NCBI RefSeq assembly: GCF_000803315.1
Contig: NZ_JRMH01000001.1
Span: forward strand, 2,728,001-2,792,000
DNA: 64,000 nucleotides
Reading direction: 5' to 3'
From: Pectobacterium actinidiae
GTDB taxonomy: Bacteria; Pseudomonadota; Gammaproteobacteria; Enterobacterales; Enterobacteriaceae
Below are positions 8,290-18,534 of the stretch, piece by piece. A model generated the notes under the pieces. It had not been told where the DNA came from, made no database searches, and worked only from the letters and a program-made list of their open reading frames with translations. Each line of letters starts with the position of its first letter. The stretch's first letter is position 1. A program made the translations under genes and the position numbers.

Positions 8290-10854
8290 TTAGCTTTTGA
8301 TATGAGGTGTGGGAAGTTTTTGGTAAGACTCGACCCACGCAGCATAAGCTTCCGGTTTTTGCCACACATGGTAGTGCAACCGCGAGATCGTAACAGGATC
8401 GCTAAGCAATGCCAGACGCTGATTATTGCTGACCTCTTCCGGCTTACGATTCAAAGCATCACGCACATTTTGCTCACGTACATCTTCAATCGCCCGACTG
8501 AAGCGGTGACGCGCCGTCGCCATTGCACTGGCAAGGGCGTTAACTGACGGATCAAAGACAGCCTGCATAAACCCGTTATCAAGTCTACGCTGGTGGTTCA
8601 ACCTGCAATATTCGTCGGTCGCGACCAGTTCGCGTGGTGGATTAAACTCTTCCGGTATCATCAACAGCTTCGCACGCTTACAACGCAGTCCCAACGCCGC
8701 ACGGCTTGAGTAAACCGACACAAACGGCGACAGAATCAGCGAGAAGACAATCGGCGCCAGCCACCATAAGAAACGCAGATCCAGCCATGCCATGCCAATC
8801 GCCCAGACCAGCCCCAGAATCAACTGAGAACCGTGGCGCACAAACGCTTCACTCCACGGAGTCGCATCGTCGTCACGCTGTGGAGAATTCCACTGCACCG
8901 ACCAGCCAAGGAACGCACTAACAACAAACACCGTATGGAACAACATACGAACCGGTGCCAGCAGAACCGAGAACAGCATTTCCAGCAGCAGAGAAAGGAA
9001 TACCCGGAAAGCGCCACCGTACTCTTTTGCGCCTTTCGCCCACACCAGAATCACGCTCAACAGTTTTGGCAAGAACAGTAAGACCAATGTCGTCGAGAAG
9101 AGCGCAATAGCCAGTTCTGGCCGCCACTGTGGCCAGACGGGGAACAACTGTCGAGGCTGCAAGAAGTACTGTGGTTCCATTAGCGTATGCACAACCTGCA
9201 AGGCTGTAGAGAGCACCAGGAACATAAACCACAGCGGTGCGGACAGATAAGACATCACACCAGTAAGGAAAACTGCACGGTGAACAGGATGCATACCTTT
9301 AACCAGGAACAACCGGAAATTCATCAGGTTACCATGGCACCAGCGGCGGTCACGTTTTAATTCATCCAGCAGGTTGGGCGGCAACTCTTCGTAGCTTCCC
9401 GGCAGATCGTATGCAATCCACACGCCCCATCCTGCACGACGCATCAGCGCCGCTTCAACGAAGTCGTGAGAAAGAATCGCACCCGCAAACGAACCTTCAC
9501 CCGGCAGCGGCGCCAGGGCACAGTGCTCGATGAACGGTTTAACACGGATAATCGCGTTATGACCCCAGTAGTGTGACTCACCCAACTGCCAAAAATGCAG
9601 GCCCGCGGTGAACAGCGGCCCATAGACACGCGTTGCAAACTGCTGGCAGCGTGCATACAGCGTATCCATACCCGATGCTTTCGGCGAGGACTGGATGATA
9701 CCGGCGTTTGGATTCGCTTCCATCAGTCTGACCAAAGACGTCAGACAGTCGCCGCTCATCACGCTATCGGCATCCAGAATCACCATGTAGCTATACTGGT
9801 TACCCCAACGGCGGCAGAAATCGTCGATATTGCCGCTCTTACGTTTGACGCGGCGACGGCGACGGCGATAGAAGATACGCCCAGCGCCACCAACATCACG
9901 GCACAACTCCATCCAGGCTTTTTGCTCTGCCACGCAGATATCGGGATCGTTACTGTCGCTCAGGACGTAAATATCAAAATGCTCAAGGTTGCCCGTCGCT
10001 TCAACAGATTCATACGTCGCACGTAATCCCGCAAACACGCGTTCTACGTCTTCGTTACAAATCGGCATGATTAACGCCGTGCGATGCTCGGGGTTCAGCG
10101 CCTCGTTACCCACCGTCGTGGAAGAGATACTGTATTTGTCTCGACCAATCAGCAGTTGCAGGAACCCCATCAATGCAGTCCAGAACCCAGCCGACACCCA
10201 ACAGAACAACACCGCGAACAGGACAAGTATGCCGCTTTGCAGCACATAAGGCAGCAGTTGCATTACCGAGCGCGTCCAAGGCTGACCCGCCATTTCAAAC
10301 GGATCGATCAGCGCCCACCCCTGATAAGGGAGAATGGTTTTCATGTACCAGGTTGCGATCGCCGTCTGGAACAGCGTCAACACCAGCAGAATATAGCGGC
10401 GGATTGTTCCTACCAGACGCCAGCGGTTTTCGGAAATTTTCTCTTCCGGGCTGTAATGAGGACGAGGCGGCACAGTACGACCCAGCAGACTTTCCCACCA
10501 GCGGATCAGTGGGTTCGTCCGCCAGACATCAGGGAACATAGAAGCGCGGGTAATGACAGGCATGGCTTTTAATGCCGTCCGCCCTTCTCTATCTGTACCA
10601 AGCTGCTTACCGTTTTCCAAACCATCAGCCCAGGCCATTTCAAGACGAGCCTGCACAGAATGCAGTGCAACATCGTCTTCTGCCTGAACATTGACCTGGC
10701 TACCTCCAGACGGGTTACCTTCAGACAAGGCCTGATGCAAAACGGCCTGATCGTTCCAGGCCGCTTGCGGTAATTTTTCGCGAAGAACCTCTGCCTGCTC
10801 CGCAGGCAGAGGTAGTTTCTCAATATAATCGAGAGAAGAAGTTGACTTATTCAT
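8290..10854 (-). CDS. opgH: Osmoregulated periplasmic glucan glucosyltransferase OpgH
   Basis: OpgH polymerises the beta-1,2-glucan backbone from UDP-glucose at the inner membrane. The 854-residue protein has a cytosolic N terminus, two early membrane segments (about residues 150-225), a GT2 domain with DADSVMSGD (the DxD element), SHDFVEAAL and RRWCHGN (the Q/RxxRW-type element), then several C-terminal membrane helices. E. coli OpgH is 847 residues. It overlaps the end of opgG by eight bases, so translation is probably coupled. In enterobacteria OpgH also inhibits FtsZ when UDP-glucose is high. OPGs are virulence factors in soft-rot bacteria. Confidence 0.97.
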   Translation of the reverse strand: MNKSTSSLDYIEKLPLPAEQAEVLREKLPQAAWNDQAVLHQALSEGNPSGGSQVNVQAEDDVALHSVQARLEMAWADGLENGKQLGTDREGRTALKAMPVITRASMFPDVWRTNPLIRWWESLLGRTVPPRPHYSPEEKISENRWRLVGTIRRYILLVLTLFQTAIATWYMKTILPYQGWALIDPFEMAGQPWTRSVMQLLPYVLQSGILVLFAVLFCWVSAGFWTALMGFLQLLIGRDKYSISSTTVGNEALNPEHRTALIMPICNEDVERVFAGLRATYESVEATGNLEHFDIYVLSDSNDPDICVAEQKAWMELCRDVGGAGRIFYRRRRRRVKRKSGNIDDFCRRWGNQYSYMVILDADSVMSGDCLTSLVRLMEANPNAGIIQSSPKASGMDTLYARCQQFATRVYGPLFTAGLHFWQLGESHYWGHNAIIRVKPFIEHCALAPLPGEGSFAGAILSHDFVEAALMRRAGWGVWIAYDLPGSYEELPPNLLDELKRDRRWCHGNLMNFRLFLVKGMHPVHRAVFLTGVMSYLSAPLWFMFLVLSTALQVVHTLMEPQYFLQPRQLFPVWPQWRPELAIALFSTTLVLLFLPKLLSVILVWAKGAKEYGGAFRVFLSLLLEMLFSVLLAPVRMLFHTVFVVSAFLGWSVQWNSPQRDDDATPWSEAFVRHGSQLILGLVWAIGMAWLDLRFLWWLAPIVFSLILSPFVSVYSSRAALGLRCKRAKLLMIPEEFNPPRELVATDEYCRLNHQRRLDNGFMQAVFDPSVNALASAMATARHRFSRAIEDVREQNVRDALNRKPEEVSNNQRLALLSDPVTISRLHYHVWQKPEAYAAWVESYQKLPTPHIKS

Positions 10855-12415
10855 TAGCAGGCAGCTGATTGCTCCAGGTTTCAGTCAATGTCGTCTCGCC
10901 ATTAACCAACGCAGCTCTCATTTCAGTTGGCTGTTTCGCATCCTTCACACGCAAACGCAGCGTCAGACGCCAGCCATGAGTTACCGGGTTATAGCGAACA
11001 TTATTTTCTACAATCTCGCCGTTGTCGCCAATGCTGACCTGAGAAGCTACCGGAGCATTCTCATCCAGCTCTTTTAAATTCGGCCCAATAAAGTCCACAA
11101 TATAAGCGATCGTGCCGTCAGGCTGGCGGATCAGGTTAGATTGTTTGACATCACCGGCAGAACGGCGAGTTTGCTGAACATAGGCAACATTCGGGGAATG
11201 CAGTTGATCTTCGTCGCGTGTAAAGTGCAGACGATATTTAATATCCAGCGGTTTGCCCGTTTCTGGCAACACATCCGGCGTCCAGAAGGCAACAATATTG
11301 TCGTTGGTTTCATCCGCAGTAGGGATTTCAACCAGTTCAACTTTTCCTTTGCCCCACTCGCCTTTCGGCTCAACCCAACCGCTTGGGCGCAGATCGTAAC
11401 GATCGTCAAGATCTTCATAAGCAGTGAAATCGCGACCACGTTGCAGCAGACCAAATCCTTTCGGGTTTTCTACCGCATACGTACTCACAGACAGGTGCTT
11501 CGGATTATTCAGCGGACGCCAAATCCATTCACCATTACCGGCGTGAATAGACAAACCGTTAGAATCGTTCAGCGCTGGACGATAGTTCAGCGTCGTCGAT
11601 GGCTGGTTAGGTCCAAACAGATACATACTGGTCAACGGAGCGATACCCAGCTTGCCCACGTTATCACGCAGGAAGACTTTAGCCTGAACATCTACAACGC
11701 TGTCACGACCCGGATAAACGGTAAAGCGGTAAGCACCTGCGGCACGCGGCGAATCCAGCAGCGCATAAATCACCAGGTGTTTATCATTCGCTTTTGGACG
11801 TTCAATCCAGAATTCACGGAAACGCGGGAACTCTTCACCAGAAGGCAGCGCGGTATCGATAGCCAAACCACGGGCGGATAAGCCATAAATCTGGCCTTTA
11901 CCGACTACACGGAAATAGCTGGCACCCAGCATACTGACGATTTCGTCGTTCTTATCTGCTTTATTGATTGGATAGAGAACTTTAAAACCCGCAAAACCGA
12001 GATTTTTAACGGCTTCAGGATCGTGATTAACGGAACCAAAATCAAAGTACTCAGGAGAGTATTTAATCTCATCAACCGTTGTCGCCGTGACTTCATTAAT
12101 TTTCACAGGAGTATCGAAATACATCCCCTGATGGTAGAACTGGAGCTTGAAAGGCGTCTGTACATTATTCCAGTATGACTTATCGTTATTGAAACGAATT
12201 TGCTGATAGTCCGCAAATTTCATATCACGGAATTGCGCAGGAAGATTACTTTTCGGCGCTTCAAAACCCTTTTGTGCCAGCTTTTCAGCCTGCTGTGCCA
12301 CATCATCAATAGAAAATGCCCAAGCAGGCACTGCGCTTACAGACAGCATAATGGCGGCGGACAGCCAGCGAAGGCTAGCAACCCGCTGTTTAAACCCAAA
12401 TTTATTATCCAGCAC
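10847..12415 (-). CDS. opgG: Periplasmic glucan biosynthesis protein OpgG
   Basis: OpgG is needed in the periplasm for OPG synthesis, probably for glucan branching. The 522-residue precursor has a signal peptide ending at [12 protein letters not shown] (cleavage about residue 33; the N-region is longer than in E. coli). Characteristic stretches are [64 protein letters not shown] and [10 protein letters not shown]. It is the first gene of the opgGH operon. Confidence 0.97.
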   Translation of the reverse strand: MLDNKFGFKQRVASLRWLSAAIMLSVSAVPAWAFSIDDVAQQAEKLAQKGFEAPKSNLPAQFRDMKFADYQQIRFNNDKSYWNNVQTPFKLQFYHQGMYFDTPVKINEVTATTVDEIKYSPEYFDFGSVNHDPEAVKNLGFAGFKVLYPINKADKNDEIVSMLGASYFRVVGKGQIYGLSARGLAIDTALPSGEEFPRFREFWIERPKANDKHLVIYALLDSPRAAGAYRFTVYPGRDSVVDVQAKVFLRDNVGKLGIAPLTSMYLFGPNQPSTTLNYRPALNDSNGLSIHAGNGEWIWRPLNNPKHLSVSTYAVENPKGFGLLQRGRDFTAYEDLDDRYDLRPSGWVEPKGEWGKGKVELVEIPTADETNDNIVAFWTPDVLPETGKPLDIKYRLHFTRDEDQLHSPNVAYVQQTRRSAGDVKQSNLIRQPDGTIAYIVDFIGPNLKELDENAPVASQVSIGDNGEIVENNVRYNPVTHGWRLTLRLRVKDAKQPTEMRAALVNGETTLTETWSNQLPANE

Positions 12416-12792
12416 AGCTCCCCCTGTTGGTGTGCTTCAATCAACTAAAATCCATATTAATGGATAAGTTAGCTTTCCTACAACTTGATAAAGATATTGT
12501 TCATCATAATAGGTCAGCGTTTAAACAACGAGAACGCTAAAGCATGATAAACCGGGTTGTAAAAATGGAAAACAGCCACGGACTATAGCGAATATCGACC
12601 TGCGCGTGCGTAGGATTATTCCGTTTACGCCCGTGCAATTTCCTGATGAGTCATTGATAGAAATCAGAACGAATAGCGGCAGCGCTTCATATGTCACGTG
12701 CAATATGTCGGGCATAAACATTTGTGTAACAATGCCGGGGCAAGTAAAGTACACTCCCTGACTGAACCCGGTATTGTTGAATTAAGACTGCT
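12416..12792. other. Divergent promoter region between opgG and the DUF2946 gene
   Basis: About 380 bases with no supported gene. It must carry the opgGH promoter (osmotically controlled in E. coli) and that of the DUF2946 gene. I see no recognisable Fur or CueR-type operator here. Confidence 0.4.
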
Positions 12793-13284
12793 ATGCTTTT
12801 GTCCGCGCTACGACGGCGAAGTTTCCCAGCCTGGGTCGGCATCTTCGCTATTTTGACCATCTTCATTGCACCAGTGATTTCACAAACACAGGTGCTTCAT
12901 GGGGCTCATGCCCATGAAAATGGTACCAGCACGCCAGATTCTACTACTACACATCGTTCAACTACTGCACATACGACCAGCGCGCATGATACAGCCGCGT
13001 CCGCTCGCGAGAGTATAGCCGAACCGCATCATAATCATACCGGACATGCAATGTCCGGGCATCACGCGACGCAATCACACCACTCTTCGCCGTCCATGAT
13101 GATGGACCATGCTGCTTGTGGTTACTGTGTACTCTTTTCGTATACGCCAGCGTTGTTCGCAACAGGCTCTCCCACTCCCATACTGACAGCGTCTTTATCG
13201 GAAGTACTGGTTATTCATTTTATCTCCCGTATTGTCCTTCCTGAACGTTATGCTTCTCCTGTCGTTCGCGCCCCGCCTTTCTGA
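12793..13284 (+). CDS. DUF2946-type His-rich exported/membrane protein
   Basis: A 163-residue protein: an N-terminal hydrophobic anchor or signal (about residues 12-32), then a long low-complexity His/Thr/Ser region (HAHENGTSTPD, HHNHTGHAMSGHHATQSHHSS, Met-rich MMMDHAACGYC), and a C-terminal hydrophobic segment. This is the layout of DUF2946 proteins, often near copper or TonB-related genes. His/Met and CxxC-like clusters suggest soft-metal binding in the periplasm. The PepSY gene starts about 100 bases downstream and carries a similar His/Met insert, so a shared metal-linked role is inferred. No experimental function is known to me. Confidence 0.72.
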   Translation: MLLSALRRRSFPAWVGIFAILTIFIAPVISQTQVLHGAHAHENGTSTPDSTTTHRSTTAHTTSAHDTAASARESIAEPHHNHTGHAMSGHHATQSHHSSPSMMMDHAACGYCVLFSYTPALFATGSPTPILTASLSEVLVIHFISRIVLPERYASPVVRAPPF

Positions 13285-13386
13285 ATCACGCATCATCATG
13301 CTCATGTGCATTTATAACGCATCGCGCTATACCCTTTCAGGTATGGCGTTTGATCATTTTTTTGCTAAGTGATTTCAGAGGGTTTT

Positions 13387-14904
13387 ATGTCACACCCTAA
13401 TCAGGCCTCAGCCGCCGCCTCCAGCGCGCGTCCAGCCGCAGAAACTGCGTCGGATAAACATACGATGGATAACGTATCGCCACGTGCCGCAATCGTTGCC
13501 CTGTTCATCCGGCTTCATTTTTATATCGGTCTTTTTGTCGGCCCTTTTATTTTCGTCGCGGCTCTGACAGGGACGCTGTATGTCCTGACACCCCAGATTG
13601 AAAACCGGCTGTATTCGCACCAGCTTTTCACCGAAAGCCAGGGCACGCAGCACTCTCTGGCTGAGCAAATCCATGCTGCACAGGCGGGGCTCGCTCACCG
13701 TCAGGATGCAAAATTACTTGCGATACGCCCTGCGCCTGCCGTGGGAGAAACCACCCGCGTCATGTTTGCCTTGCCTGAGTTGGGGCCATCGGAAAGCCGC
13801 GCCGTTTTCATCGATCCTGTTTCACTGGAAAATCGCGGCAGTGAGATCGTTTACGGCACCAGCGGCATCCTGCCATTTCGTACCTGGCTTGATTACCTGC
13901 ACCGCGGGCTGCTGTTAGGTGATATCGGGCGCACTTACAGCGAGTTGGCAGCATCCTGGCTGTGGGTCGCAGCGTTGGGCGGCATGGTTATCTGGTGGTC
14001 AACCCGACATCTGTCGTCAACGACCAAACGGCGGAAATTAAAAAATAGCCAGACAGCGGCGGCCAAGACGCAGCGTTTGCGCCACTGGCACGCCACGATG
14101 GGGCTGACCCTTGTGCTTGGTTTGCTCTTTTTCTCCGTAACGGGGTTAACCTGGTCACAATGGGCGGGAAGCAATATTTCTGTCGCGCGAACCACGCTAG
14201 GGTGGCAGACCCCATCGGTGAATACACAGTTGCCCACACCGATGTCTCATCACGATATGATGCACGCTCACGATATGGCGATGACGACAGATGAGCACGC
14301 TGAACACCATGCGTCGATGCCAATGGGGGATGTCGAAGCCTCTTCGCCTGCATTATTTGATGAGGTGTTGGCTATCGCACGTCATGCTGGAATTGATGCC
14401 AATAAAATCGAAATCCGCCCTGCCACCAAGCCGCATCGTGCATGGACCGTCAGTGAGATCGAGCGTTCATGGCCGACACAGGTTGATGCCGTATCAGTTA
14501 ACCCCGATACGCTGGATATTGTAGACAAAACCGATTTCAACACCTTCCCGCTTGCCGCCAAACTCACCCGCTGGGGAGTAGATGCGCATATGGGGGTGTT
14601 ATTCGCTTTACCCAACCAACTCATCCTCGCGGCGTTTGGTCTTGGGCTCTGTACGATGATTGTATGGGGTTATCGAATGTGGTGGATACGTCGTCCAAAA
14701 TCTCGCCATGACGCTAATCCGATCAACACGCTGACAGCAGCATGGTTGGTGGTTCCTGTCTTTCAGCGAGTGTTGATTACGCTTATAACGCTACTCGTGG
14801 CAGTGAGCTTGCCCGTCATGGGGATCAGCCTGCTTATCTTCCTGCTCATTGACGTTGTTCGGTGGTCGATGAATCATCCGAAGCAAACTATCGCTAAACC
14901 CTGA
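13387..14904 (+). CDS. PepSY-associated membrane protein with His/Met-rich loop
   Basis: A 505-residue inner-membrane protein of the PepSY_TM family (often tied to iron-siderophore reduction or copper). Membrane segments lie at about 50-72, 180-200, 233-255, 410-435 and 460-495 (LTGTLYVL at the end of the first is typical). The periplasmic loop includes a metal-ligand-rich insert, HHDMMHAHDMAM then HAEHHASMPMG (about residues 285-315). The reading frame extends six codons upstream to a GTG, but GAGGG lies four bases before the ATG used. It probably forms an operon with the DUF2946 gene. Family function is assigned by similarity only. Confidence 0.82.
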   Translation: MSHPNQASAAASSARPAAETASDKHTMDNVSPRAAIVALFIRLHFYIGLFVGPFIFVAALTGTLYVLTPQIENRLYSHQLFTESQGTQHSLAEQIHAAQAGLAHRQDAKLLAIRPAPAVGETTRVMFALPELGPSESRAVFIDPVSLENRGSEIVYGTSGILPFRTWLDYLHRGLLLGDIGRTYSELAASWLWVAALGGMVIWWSTRHLSSTTKRRKLKNSQTAAAKTQRLRHWHATMGLTLVLGLLFFSVTGLTWSQWAGSNISVARTTLGWQTPSVNTQLPTPMSHHDMMHAHDMAMTTDEHAEHHASMPMGDVEASSPALFDEVLAIARHAGIDANKIEIRPATKPHRAWTVSEIERSWPTQVDAVSVNPDTLDIVDKTDFNTFPLAAKLTRWGVDAHMGVLFALPNQLILAAFGLGLCTMIVWGYRMWWIRRPKSRHDANPINTLTAAWLVVPVFQRVLITLITLLVAVSLPVMGISLLIFLLIDVVRWSMNHPKQTIAKP

Positions 14905-14943
14905 TTTCCCGACTGTCATCATCGCTCGATACAGCAATAAAAA

Positions 14944-14984
14944 ACCGCCATTGTGCTACACAATTCGTGTAATACAATGGCGGT
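14944..14984 (-). terminator. Terminator between PepSY and chemoreceptor genes
   Basis: ACCGCCATTGT / ACAATGGCGGT, an 11-bp stem with an inner ACAC/GTGT hairpin. The A run to its left gives a U run for the minus strand, so it mainly ends the chemoreceptor gene. Confidence 0.82.
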
Positions 14985-15014
14985 AATTAGCAAGACACGA
15001 TTAGCGAGAAAGCG

Positions 15015-16679
15015 TTAGAACGTCGTCCAATCCGCCAGCTCACCTTTAGCAGACGTTTTTTCCGTACGGACACTTTTAGGTGCAGCCAGCGCAGGCGCTT
15101 CTGCTTTTCTACTTAACGCAGCGCTTTTATACGATGCGCCAAGATTGAACACACTGACCGTACGCGCGAGGCTATTGGCCTGATCCTGCAAAGAGAGTGC
15201 TGCGGCGGCAGATTCTTCAACCAATGCGGCGTTTTGCTGGGTTGTCGTATCAATCTGCCCAACAGCCAGGTTGATCTGGTTGATTCCATCGCTTTGCTCA
15301 CGACTGGCCTGTGCTATTTCGCTGATGATTCCCGTTACGCCCTGCACGTTCGTCACCAATGAGTTCATCGTGACGCCCGTTTCTTCTACCAGCCCCATGC
15401 CGTCCTGTACTTTCTTGAACGAATCATCGATAAGCTCTTTGATTTCTTTTGCCGCCGTAGCACTGCGCTGAGCCAACGCCCGGACCTCGCTGGCAACCAC
15501 GGCAAACCCTCTGCCCTGTTCACCCGCTCGTGCCGCTTCAACAGCTGCATTCAGTGCCAGAATGTTGGTTTGGAATGCAATGCCATCAATCACACCGATA
15601 ATTTCCGCCATACGTTGTGACGAATCGCGGATACCGCGCATTTCCTGCGTTACCGTTTCCATCATCGCACCGCTTTTTTTCACCGTTTCAGACGCGCTGG
15701 CCGCAAGGTCTGTTGCCTGCGTCGTATTATCTGCGGTATTTCTTATCGTCGATGTCAATTGTTCCATTGATGACGCCGTTTCTTCCAGCGAGCTTGCCTG
15801 TTCTTCGGTTCGGGCAGACAGATCCTGATTCCCTGCGGCAATTTGCGATGCCGCACTAGAGATCGTTTCAGCGCCATCCCGCACCTGACTGACAATTTGT
15901 CTTAAGCTACTGTTCATATTATTCAAGGCAGATAACAGTTGACCGGTTTCATCTTTACGTTCGGTATAGATTTCAGAGGTCAGATCGCCTTTCGCGACAT
16001 TTTCGGCCACGCCCAGCGCTTCTTGTATAGGCTGAGTTACACTGCGGGTAATCAGTGAAGCAATAATCAACCCAGCCAGCGCACTGATGATAATGATCGT
16101 AGCGAGAACCATCAGCGCATTTTTGTAACTTTCCCCCACCGCTTGCGCTGAGGATGACATTTTATCATCCTGTATATCAATGAACTCGTTAACTTTGCTG
16201 GTGTATTTCGCTTGAGTAACACGCGTTATATTGAAGTACTCTTCGGCAGCGGCGTCGGTGCTCCCTGCCACGACCAGTGACGAGAGTTTATTCGCTGAAT
16301 CAAGGAAATCGCGTCGGATATCACTAATATCACGCAGTACCGCAACAGATTTATCATCATTGACAGACTGGTTTAGATATTCCATGAGTTCAGATATTTT
16401 CCCTGAACGTTCTTTGTTCAACGCCAACTGTTTATTAATTTCACTTTCTGATTTGAGTAATAACAACAGCTGTTGATTATTGAGGTAACCGTTCAACTCA
16501 TCAATGAGCTTGTTACTTTTGACGGTGAGTGGATAGTTTTGCGAAACAATTTCATCCATTTTTTCGTGAAAATCACTTAGTTTTGAAATTGCAACGCTGC
16601 CAATTACCAAAAGCATTAATACCAGAAAGGAAAACCCCGCTCCTAATCGATATCCTATACGCCAGTTGGATAAACTCAT
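15015..16679 (-). CDS. Methyl-accepting chemotaxis protein
   Basis: A 554-residue transmembrane chemoreceptor: TM1 (about 10-30), a four-helix-bundle periplasmic ligand domain (about 31-188), TM2 (about 189-212), HAMP, and the signalling domain with the hairpin tip GIAFQTNILALNAAVEAARAGEQGRGFAVVASEVR. It ends DWTTF, a pentapeptide like the NWETF tether for CheR/CheB, so it may be a high-abundance receptor. AAGGAG lies six bases before the second ATG, used as start. The ligand is not predictable. Soft-rot genomes carry many such receptors. Confidence 0.95.
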   Translation of the reverse strand: MSLSNWRIGYRLGAGFSFLVLMLLVIGSVAISKLSDFHEKMDEIVSQNYPLTVKSNKLIDELNGYLNNQQLLLLLKSESEINKQLALNKERSGKISELMEYLNQSVNDDKSVAVLRDISDIRRDFLDSANKLSSLVVAGSTDAAAEEYFNITRVTQAKYTSKVNEFIDIQDDKMSSSAQAVGESYKNALMVLATIIIISALAGLIIASLITRSVTQPIQEALGVAENVAKGDLTSEIYTERKDETGQLLSALNNMNSSLRQIVSQVRDGAETISSAASQIAAGNQDLSARTEEQASSLEETASSMEQLTSTIRNTADNTTQATDLAASASETVKKSGAMMETVTQEMRGIRDSSQRMAEIIGVIDGIAFQTNILALNAAVEAARAGEQGRGFAVVASEVRALAQRSATAAKEIKELIDDSFKKVQDGMGLVEETGVTMNSLVTNVQGVTGIISEIAQASREQSDGINQINLAVGQIDTTTQQNAALVEESAAAALSLQDQANSLARTVSVFNLGASYKSAALSRKAEAPALAAPKSVRTEKTSAKGELADWTTF

Positions 16680-17399
16680 TAACATCTCCTTAATTAATTT
16701 TCTCTATCTGTATAAAAGCATATAATTAAAAAATTAATACTTATTCAATAAATACAGATAGCTCCAATACTCTTTTTCATAACAAAAAAACACATTTCTG
16801 GACAGATTATTCATATGCCCTAGTGAGAGACATAAAAAATATGTAGGTCGACATGCTTATCAAACCACATCCATCATGGCGCAGTCGAATTGGTCTAACC
16901 AGATACAGTGCGCATTACCAGGTTTATGAACATACTGGCAAGAGAAAAACGTCATACTTTACACCCCATCTTTCATCACACCGCAGCTCGGCTGTTCACA
17001 TCTCATACGCCATAAAACCCACGAACATTACCACTGCTAAAATGAGTGGTTAAATAGCAGCGACAAGGGTGAATAAAAATCAGAACACGCCTTGCTTACG
17101 CCGAAGGTGGTATCGGCCTTTTGTAGATAATCTTTATATTTTCTAACTTATCTATTTAATATCTATTAAATCGATCATTTTTTTAAAATCTATCTATTTA
17201 CAAGATATATCTATTTTATAAAAATAAATATTGCATTTAGAATGTAACAATAAAACCAAAAAAATAAATAATAATAATTTTCTATATATTTAAATAAATA
17301 TTGTTTGAATTTATATTTAACTGCATACAGGAAATAGCGAGATATGAAAAACGAGGTGAATGGCGTCGGATAAGGTCCTTTCCAATGATATTCACGCGT

Positions 17400-17521
17400 T
17401 ATATCCGTCATACTTCAAGTTGCATGTGCGTTGGCTGCGTTAATCGCCCTAGAGGGCTAACGCTTCGCGTTGTTCAAAACGTTAACGTTTTGTCCTGAAA
17501 CTCGAATTATTTGGGGTATAT
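17400..17521. repeat. Imperfect palindromic intergenic repeat element
   Basis: The left end ATATCCGTCATACTTCAAG and the reverse complement of the right end ATATACCCCAAATAATTCG, followed by AGTTGCA / AGTTTCA, form matching inverted termini about 120 bases apart, with inner inverted segments GCCCTAGAGGGC and AAAACGTTAACGTTTT. The ends resemble the ERIC-like/MITE-like multicopy repeats common between genes in Pectobacterium, Serratia and relatives (from memory). No second copy was seen in this window. Confidence 0.7.
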
Positions 17522-17547
17522 ACGAACATCAAGAATGAGCAAAAGAC

Positions 17548-17583
17548 TCACCCAGACACCTTTTTATCAAGGCGTCTGGGTGA
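17548..17583 (-). terminator. Hairpin downstream of the ribbon-helix-helix gene
   Basis: TCACCCAGACACC / GGCGTCTGGGTGA, a 13-bp stem with one mismatch and a 10-base loop, between the repeat element and the convergent side of the RHH gene. T-rich sequence follows on both strands. Confidence 0.7.
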
Positions 17584-17639
17584 TTTAATTTTGTTCTTTA
17601 TTCTTTAAATCAATCAGAGATCAGAATCATATTCCAGCA

Positions 17640-17921
17640 TTACTTTTTCTTGGAGGTCGCTTTAGATTTACCTTTCAGTAATTCTCGGAGTTTCTTGAGT
17701 TCTTTCTGCGTCAATGGTGCTTCTGCACCCACTTCCTCCGTACCCTGGCTGTCCACCGATTTAGGCGACAGCTCAGAGACCTGATGGCTTTCATCAAAAC
17801 TTCTCAGCAACCGGGCGCTCACTTCCGCACTGAGGGATACCTCGTTTTCCAAGGCAGCGGCTTTGATTTTTTCTTTCAGCTCTGGGGAAATTTTCAGGGA
17901 CAGGCTAGATATCTCACTCAT
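17640..17921 (-). CDS. Ribbon-helix-helix (Arc-like) small DNA-binding protein
   Basis: A 93-residue protein. The N-terminal half, SLSLKISPELKEKIKAAALENEVSLSAEV (about residues 6-35), fits a ribbon-helix-helix fold: a short strand, helix A, the turn NEVSLSAE, and helix B with SARLLRSF. The C-terminal half is charged, ending in a Lys-rich tail (KGKSKATSKKK). RHH proteins are dimeric repressors, often of toxin-antitoxin or plasmid genes; no toxin is adjacent in the same direction. GAAAGG lies upstream of the ATG. The target is unknown. Confidence 0.7.
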   Translation of the reverse strand: MSEISSLSLKISPELKEKIKAAALENEVSLSAEVSARLLRSFDESHQVSELSPKSVDSQGTEEVGAEAPLTQKELKKLRELLKGKSKATSKKK

Positions 17922-18079
17922 TTTATTACCTTTCTGATGGGGTAAAATAGTAAGCTATGACAGCCAGCCTACAATGTCCATACTGAAATAAAAATTTAAT
18001 ATTTCTGTCACAGAAATAGTTTAATTGATTTCTTAGCAAAGAGATTATTATTTCGCTATTTTTATTTTTCTGTCGAATG

Positions 18080-18379
18080 CTATGTATTTCCCTTTTTCAT
18101 TCTCCAGTCATCAATCATTTTTCTGGTCACGTCATCTTTGTAACAAATTGGCGAATAGCCTCCTGCCCGGCTCCATGCGCTACGCTTACCGCACTTGCTA
18201 CCATTACGTGCTGAATTATAAGGACAAGGGCAATTACCGGAATAAGAAGAAATCGATTCCTGAATAATCTTTTCTTTGATCTGTTCATCAGAAATCCGAG
18301 AATTTTTCGCCATACTAGGTGTAGAAACAGAAAGCAGGGCTACAGCACACACCATCGCAACAGCCAGTGTTGTTTTCAT
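18080..18379 (-). CDS. Small exported Cys-rich protein, unknown function
   Basis: A 99-residue precursor with a Sec signal (cleavage after PSMA, about residue 24). The mature part has four Cys (about 50, 52, 63, 79) inside a conserved-looking core CPCPYNSARNGSKCGKRSAW-SRAGGYSPICY. I have seen this CPCPYN...CGxRSA...SRxGG...CY pattern in small periplasmic proteins of many proteobacteria, without a known role. The Cys pairs could form disulfides or bind a metal. It stands alone, with a GGTTTT-poor SD (GAGACCTTCGGT). The toxin-like gene is divergent on its right. Confidence 0.65.
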   Translation of the reverse strand: MKTTLAVAMVCAVALLSVSTPSMAKNSRISDEQIKEKIIQESISSYSGNCPCPYNSARNGSKCGKRSAWSRAGGYSPICYKDDVTRKMIDDWRMKKGNT

Positions 18380-18534
18380 ACCGAAGGTCTCATTTTAACC
18401 AGAGGATAGTAACTGTAGTACAAAATACACACCGCAGAGCGGTGCCTCACGACGACCCATTATGGGTTAAAAAATTGATCATAAAATATTAACAACATAA
18501 AATGCAGGCGCTTCGAGGATAAAAGGAAATAAAC

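Larger units (their letters stand above)
16680..17639. other. Long intergenic region with AT-rich segment
   Basis: Nearly 1 kb without a convincing gene. It contains a 10-bp inverted repeat CTATCTGTAT (16704-16713) / ATACAGATAG (16752-16761) just upstream of the chemoreceptor, an extremely AT-rich stretch at 17130-17330 with recurring ATCTATTT motifs, a palindromic repeat element (17400-17521) and a hairpin (17548-17583). A 66-codon frame at 16853-17053 shows no family features. Confidence 0.6.

Noticed and set aside
10084..10572. Arg/Gln/His-rich frame antisense to opgH
   Set aside because: Low-complexity shadow of opgH on the other strand.
11141..11881. 246-codon open frame on the plus strand inside opgG
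   Set aside because: It is antisense to a well-conserved gene, has no family pattern and no ribosome binding site; a composition shadow.
16853..17053. 66-codon frame in the long intergenic region
   Set aside because: No ribosome binding site or recognisable composition; treated as chance.
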